Part shown: positions 61,402 through 64,000 of the stretch, piece after piece
Position numbering within the stretch: the first letter of the stretch is position 1
Layout of the letters: each line of letters starts with the position of its first letter
Source: an uncultured Eubacteriales bacterium
GTDB lineage: Bacteria; Bacillota; Clostridia; Peptostreptococcales; Anaerovoracaceae
Length of the DNA stretch: 64,000 nt
Reading direction: 5' to 3'
NCBI GenBank assembly: GCA_910583765.1
Contig: CAJTYS010000018.1
Location: forward strand, 1 to 64,000
Notes under the pieces: model-generated
Seen by the model: only the letters and a program-made list of their open reading frames with translations
What the model was told of the DNA's origin: nothing
Databases searched by the model: none
Position numbers and translations under genes: made by a program

Positions 61402-62529
61402 CTACTCAAAAATCTCCGCCGTCTTCTTCATGATCTCGCTAATTGGCAGGTGCTGCGGGCAGTGGCCTTCGCAGGCTTTGCAGGCAACACAGTCGCTGGC
61501 CCGATGACCCTTTGGCAGCCAGGTCGGATAATCATCCTTGATCTTCGGATTTTCCTCATAGAGAAACCAGTCGTTGTAAAAGCGGATGGCAGTCGGGATG
61601 TCGATCTTCTGCGGACACGGCATGCAGTACTTGCAGGCTGTGCAGGAATACTGGATCAGCTTGTTGTACTCCGCGGAGGCCTGATCGATGATGGAACGCT
61701 CTTTTTCCGTCAGGCTGTTCGGGGCTGCGTCTGACAGGATCTTCAGATTCTCTTCCAGCTGCTCCGGCGCGCTCATGCCGCTGAGGATGGTCATGACCTC
61801 TGGATGATCCGCCACCCAGCGCAGCGCCCATTCTGCGGGAGTCCGCTGAATCTCTGCTTGTTTCCACAGGGCTTCGATGCTGTCAGGCAGCACGTCCGTC
61901 AGTTTGCCGCCCTTCAAAGGTTCCATGATCACCACTGGGATGTTTTTGGAAGCCGCGTAGCGCAGGCCTTCTTCTCCCGCCTGCAGCTCCTTGTCCATGT
62001 AATTCAGCTGGATCTGGCAGAAATCCCAATCCCATGCGTCAATGACTTCCTTGAACATAGGCAGCTCATCGTGGAAGGAAAAGCCGATATGTTTGATCTT
62101 GCCTTCCGCCTGCTTTTCTTTCAGAAAATCCAACACATGGAACTTCTGGACCCGCTTCCAAATCGGAACCGTGACATTGTGGACTAAATACATGTCGATC
62201 ACATCCACGTCCAGCCTAGCGAACTGCTCATCGAACAGGGCTTTCATTTTTTCTTCGTCCTTTGCCAGCCATACCGGCATTTTATCAGCCAGGAACACCT
62301 TTTCCCGATACCCATCTTTCAGCGCTTCGCCCACGACTTTTTCCGATTCACCATCGTGGTACATGTAGGCAGTGTCCACGTAATTCACGCCGCAATCAAT
62401 GGAATGGCGGATCATGGCAATGGCCTCGGGCCGATCCACTTTACCGTCTGCGGTCAGCGGCAGGCGCATGGTCCCCATGCCCAGTAAAGAAACTTGTTCC
62501 CCTGTTTTTTGAAATGTACGATATTGCAT
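61402..62529 (-). CDS. Aldo/keto reductase with C-terminal 4Fe-4S ferredoxin domain
   Basis: The 375-residue protein has an aldo/keto reductase barrel (MGTMRLPL, NYVDTAYMYHDGESE with the catalytic Asp/Tyr, KVFLADKMP with Lys, MYLVHNV with His) followed by a two-cluster iron-sulfur domain: CTACKYCMPCP (about 290) and CVACKACEGHCP (about 345). This fusion is common in anaerobes and probably links ferredoxin to NAD(P)H-like reduction of small aldehydes or ketones. AAGGAGGA precedes the ATG. It is divergent from the serine hydrolase. Confidence 0.92.
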   Translation of the reverse strand: MQYRTFQKTGEQVSLLGMGTMRLPLTADGKVDRPEAIAMIRHSIDCGVNYVDTAYMYHDGESEKVVGEALKDGYREKVFLADKMPVWLAKDEEKMKALFDEQFARLDVDVIDMYLVHNVTVPIWKRVQKFHVLDFLKEKQAEGKIKHIGFSFHDELPMFKEVIDAWDWDFCQIQLNYMDKELQAGEEGLRYAASKNIPVVIMEPLKGGKLTDVLPDSIEALWKQAEIQRTPAEWALRWVADHPEVMTILSGMSAPEQLEENLKILSDAAPNSLTEKERSIIDQASAEYNKLIQYSCTACKYCMPCPQKIDIPTAIRFYNDWFLYEENPKIKDDYPTWLPKGHRASDCVACKACEGHCPQHLPISEIMKKTAEIFE

Positions 62530-62618
62530 ATGCGTTCCTCCTTTTTGTGGTATACTGAACCCATGGATTCATGGTAAAATCATATTTAAGATTATACTAG
62601 GAGAAAGGAACAAATGCA

Positions 62619-63701
62619 ATGAAAAATATCATCGAGCAATTGGAGCGCTATATAGAAGAGGCTCTGGTTTTGTACGACCTGCCGGGGCTTGCGGTGTCAG
62701 TGAACGTAGGGGAGAAAGGCCCCGAAGCCCTTGCGGGGCTGAATCTGAAAAAAGCCCTGGGCGTAAAGGACGTGACCACCAAAGAACCGCTGGAAACGGA
62801 TCACATTTTCCACATGGCGTCCGTGTCAAAGCTGTTCACTTCTGCTGGGATTCTGCGGCTGTGCCAGGAGGGAAAGCTGAGTTTGGAAGACCGGCTGCAA
62901 GATGTCCTGCCTTTTGTGTCCATCGCTGATCAGCGATACGGCGAGATCCAGATTAAACACATGCTGACCCACACATCAGGAATGGCGGATGTGGAGGATT
63001 ACCACTGGGATACGCCGAAGACAGATGAAAACACTTTGAAAGGCTATGCCCTCAGCGATGAAGTCAAGGATTCCCACATGCTGTGGTCGCCTGCGGAAAA
63101 CAAATTTCGCTACAGTAACATGGCTTACGAGCTGTTGGGGCTGGTCATTGCCCAGCGTTCGGGCCAGACTTATGAAGATTATATGAAAACAACGATTTTG
63201 CGGCCCCTGGGAATGGAACGCTCCACCTTCCTGACATTCGAGAGAGCAGGAGGAAGCCTGAAGCTGGAAGACTTGAGCAAGGTCCACATGGCCATGCCCC
63301 ACACAAAAGACAAAGAAAAACGTATCATGCTGGAACAGCACTACCCTTACAATCGGGAACATGGGCCGAGTTCCACTCTCACCAGCGATCTGGAGGATCT
63401 GGGAAAATGGGCCAGGGCACATCTGGAACAGCGATTCTTTTCTCCGGAAACTTACGAAACTATTTGGACCAGGTACGCCACAGTGCCCAACAATGGAGAA
63501 GGCATGGGGCTGGGCTGGTTCATGCGCCGCCAGGAAGACTACGATATTTATGGCCACGAAGGGACGGACATCGGGTTTCGGGCCAGCTTTTGGATCTGTC
63601 CAAAGCTAGACGCTTATGTGACAGTGATTTCCAATATCAGCGGCGGCGCAGTGAAAAAGATCAACAAAAAATTGTTCCAAATGCTCATTCATTCCGTATG
63701 A
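62619..63701 (+). CDS. Serine hydrolase of the beta-lactamase/DD-peptidase family
   Basis: The 360-residue protein has the class C-type active site SVSK (Ser68, Lys71) in HMASVSKLFTSAG, the YSN motif (FRYSNMAYELLG, about 164) and a HEG box near the end (IYGHEGTDIGF) in place of KTG. No signal peptide is seen, so it is probably cytosolic and more likely an esterase or D-aminopeptidase-like enzyme than a drug-degrading lactamase. GGAGAAAGGA precedes the ATG. Its end overlaps the convergent gene by 17 bp. Confidence 0.88.
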   Translation: MKNIIEQLERYIEEALVLYDLPGLAVSVNVGEKGPEALAGLNLKKALGVKDVTTKEPLETDHIFHMASVSKLFTSAGILRLCQEGKLSLEDRLQDVLPFVSIADQRYGEIQIKHMLTHTSGMADVEDYHWDTPKTDENTLKGYALSDEVKDSHMLWSPAENKFRYSNMAYELLGLVIAQRSGQTYEDYMKTTILRPLGMERSTFLTFERAGGSLKLEDLSKVHMAMPHTKDKEKRIMLEQHYPYNREHGPSSTLTSDLEDLGKWARAHLEQRFFSPETYETIWTRYATVPNNGEGMGLGWFMRRQEDYDIYGHEGTDIGFRASFWICPKLDAYVTVISNISGGAVKKINKKLFQMLIHSV

Positions 63702-64000
63702 AATCGAGAAATTCGTTGAAATCCTCAAAATCGCTCTGGATAAATTCGTAGAGGACAGGCTCCTTGAACTCATACTTGGCCGTAGCCAAAAGGTATGGGG
63801 CCAGGACGCTTTTCCGCAGGTCTTTTTCCAGAGCGTGGATACCGGTCAGGCTAAAAGAGGACACAATCAGCTGGCCGAAATCCGTGATGTAATACAGGCC
63901 GAACACATCCTCGCTGAGACGGAAGACTTGTTTGTCCACATGGTTGTTATTGTTGTTGAAAGCCAAAAACAGCCTGCCGTTGTCATGAGAGGTCATCATG
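63685..64000 (-). CDS. Unrecognised protein, cut by the window edge
   Basis: About 104 residues are visible, ending FEDFNEFLDFIRNE. An ATG lies at the very edge (complement 63997-63999), but no upstream sequence is available to judge it, so the true start may be outside. The product is acidic near its end, with a GLYYITDFGQLIVSSF strand pair; no family is recognised. It runs convergent with, and overlaps, the serine hydrolase gene. Confidence 0.6.
   Translation of the reverse strand, partial: MMTSHDNGRLFLAFNNNNNHVDKQVFRLSEDVFGLYYITDFGQLIVSSFSLTGIHALEKDLRKSVLAPYLLATAKYEFKEPVLYEFIQSDFEDFNEFLDFIRNE

Overview
The window looks like chromosome of a low-to-mid-GC anaerobic Firmicute (class Clostridia). 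Supporting signs are a PolC-type replicative polymerase, the pyrH-frr-uppS-cdsA-dxr-rseP-ispG order, an oxygen-sensitive lysine fermentation cluster, strong AGGAGG ribosome sites and cell-wall/spore-type genes (CwlD-like amidase, YabE-like G5-3D protein). An amino-acid-fermenting gut clostridium of the Anaerovorax/Emergencia kind would fit, but that placement is inference.

Layout. 1-2.6 kb: the end of a STAS-domain gene, a scrap resembling a conjugation protein, and a three-gene unit (PedC/BrcD-like thioredoxin, large exported protein with a cationic C-terminal module, small three-helix membrane protein) that looks like a bacteriocin/immunity locus. 2.7-5.2 kb: xpaC-telA. 5.2-16.1 kb: core operon pyrH to rluB, preceded by a tandem promoter/hairpin repeat whose stems covary; its PolC lacks the usual inserted exonuclease domain. 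16.1-19.5 kb: an Rpn-family nuclease and a GntR-controlled ABC exporter operon.

19.7-31.6 kb: the lysine fermentation locus: kal on the minus strand, then a sigma-54 activator, kdd, kamA, kamB, kamC, kamD, kamE, atoD and atoA. The activator's sensor domain is a degenerate copy of Kdd, the enzyme encoded next door. Both kal and kdd have near-perfect -24/-12 promoters, and palindromic candidate activator sites lie near each. Kce, the cleavage enzyme of the pathway, is not in the window.

31.8-34.9 kb: a Fic protein and two 3D-domain wall proteins. 35.0-44.6 kb: an AT-richer type I restriction island (hsdM, hsdS, a DUF3990/DUF3791 toxin-antitoxin-like cassette, a one-TRD hsdS fragment, hsdR) closed by a tyrosine recombinase. 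44.7-56.6 kb: alanyl-tRNA editing protein, CwlD-like amidase, AraC regulator with a saccharopine-dehydrogenase-family enzyme, second Rpn gene, CHAP protein, flavodoxin-type proteins, acetyltransferase, PadR regulator, CPBP protease and a frameshifted lysO.

56.8-60.8 kb is the most unusual region. Two very AT-rich convergent genes (an ATP-grasp ligase and a pentapeptide-repeat protein) sit between perfect 45-bp inverted repeats, each carrying a ribosome site and abutting a start codon, next to a tyrosine recombinase. This is the architecture of an invertible segment that would place one or the other gene behind an outside promoter. The window ends with an aldo/keto reductase, a beta-lactamase-family serine hydrolase and an unrecognised partial gene.
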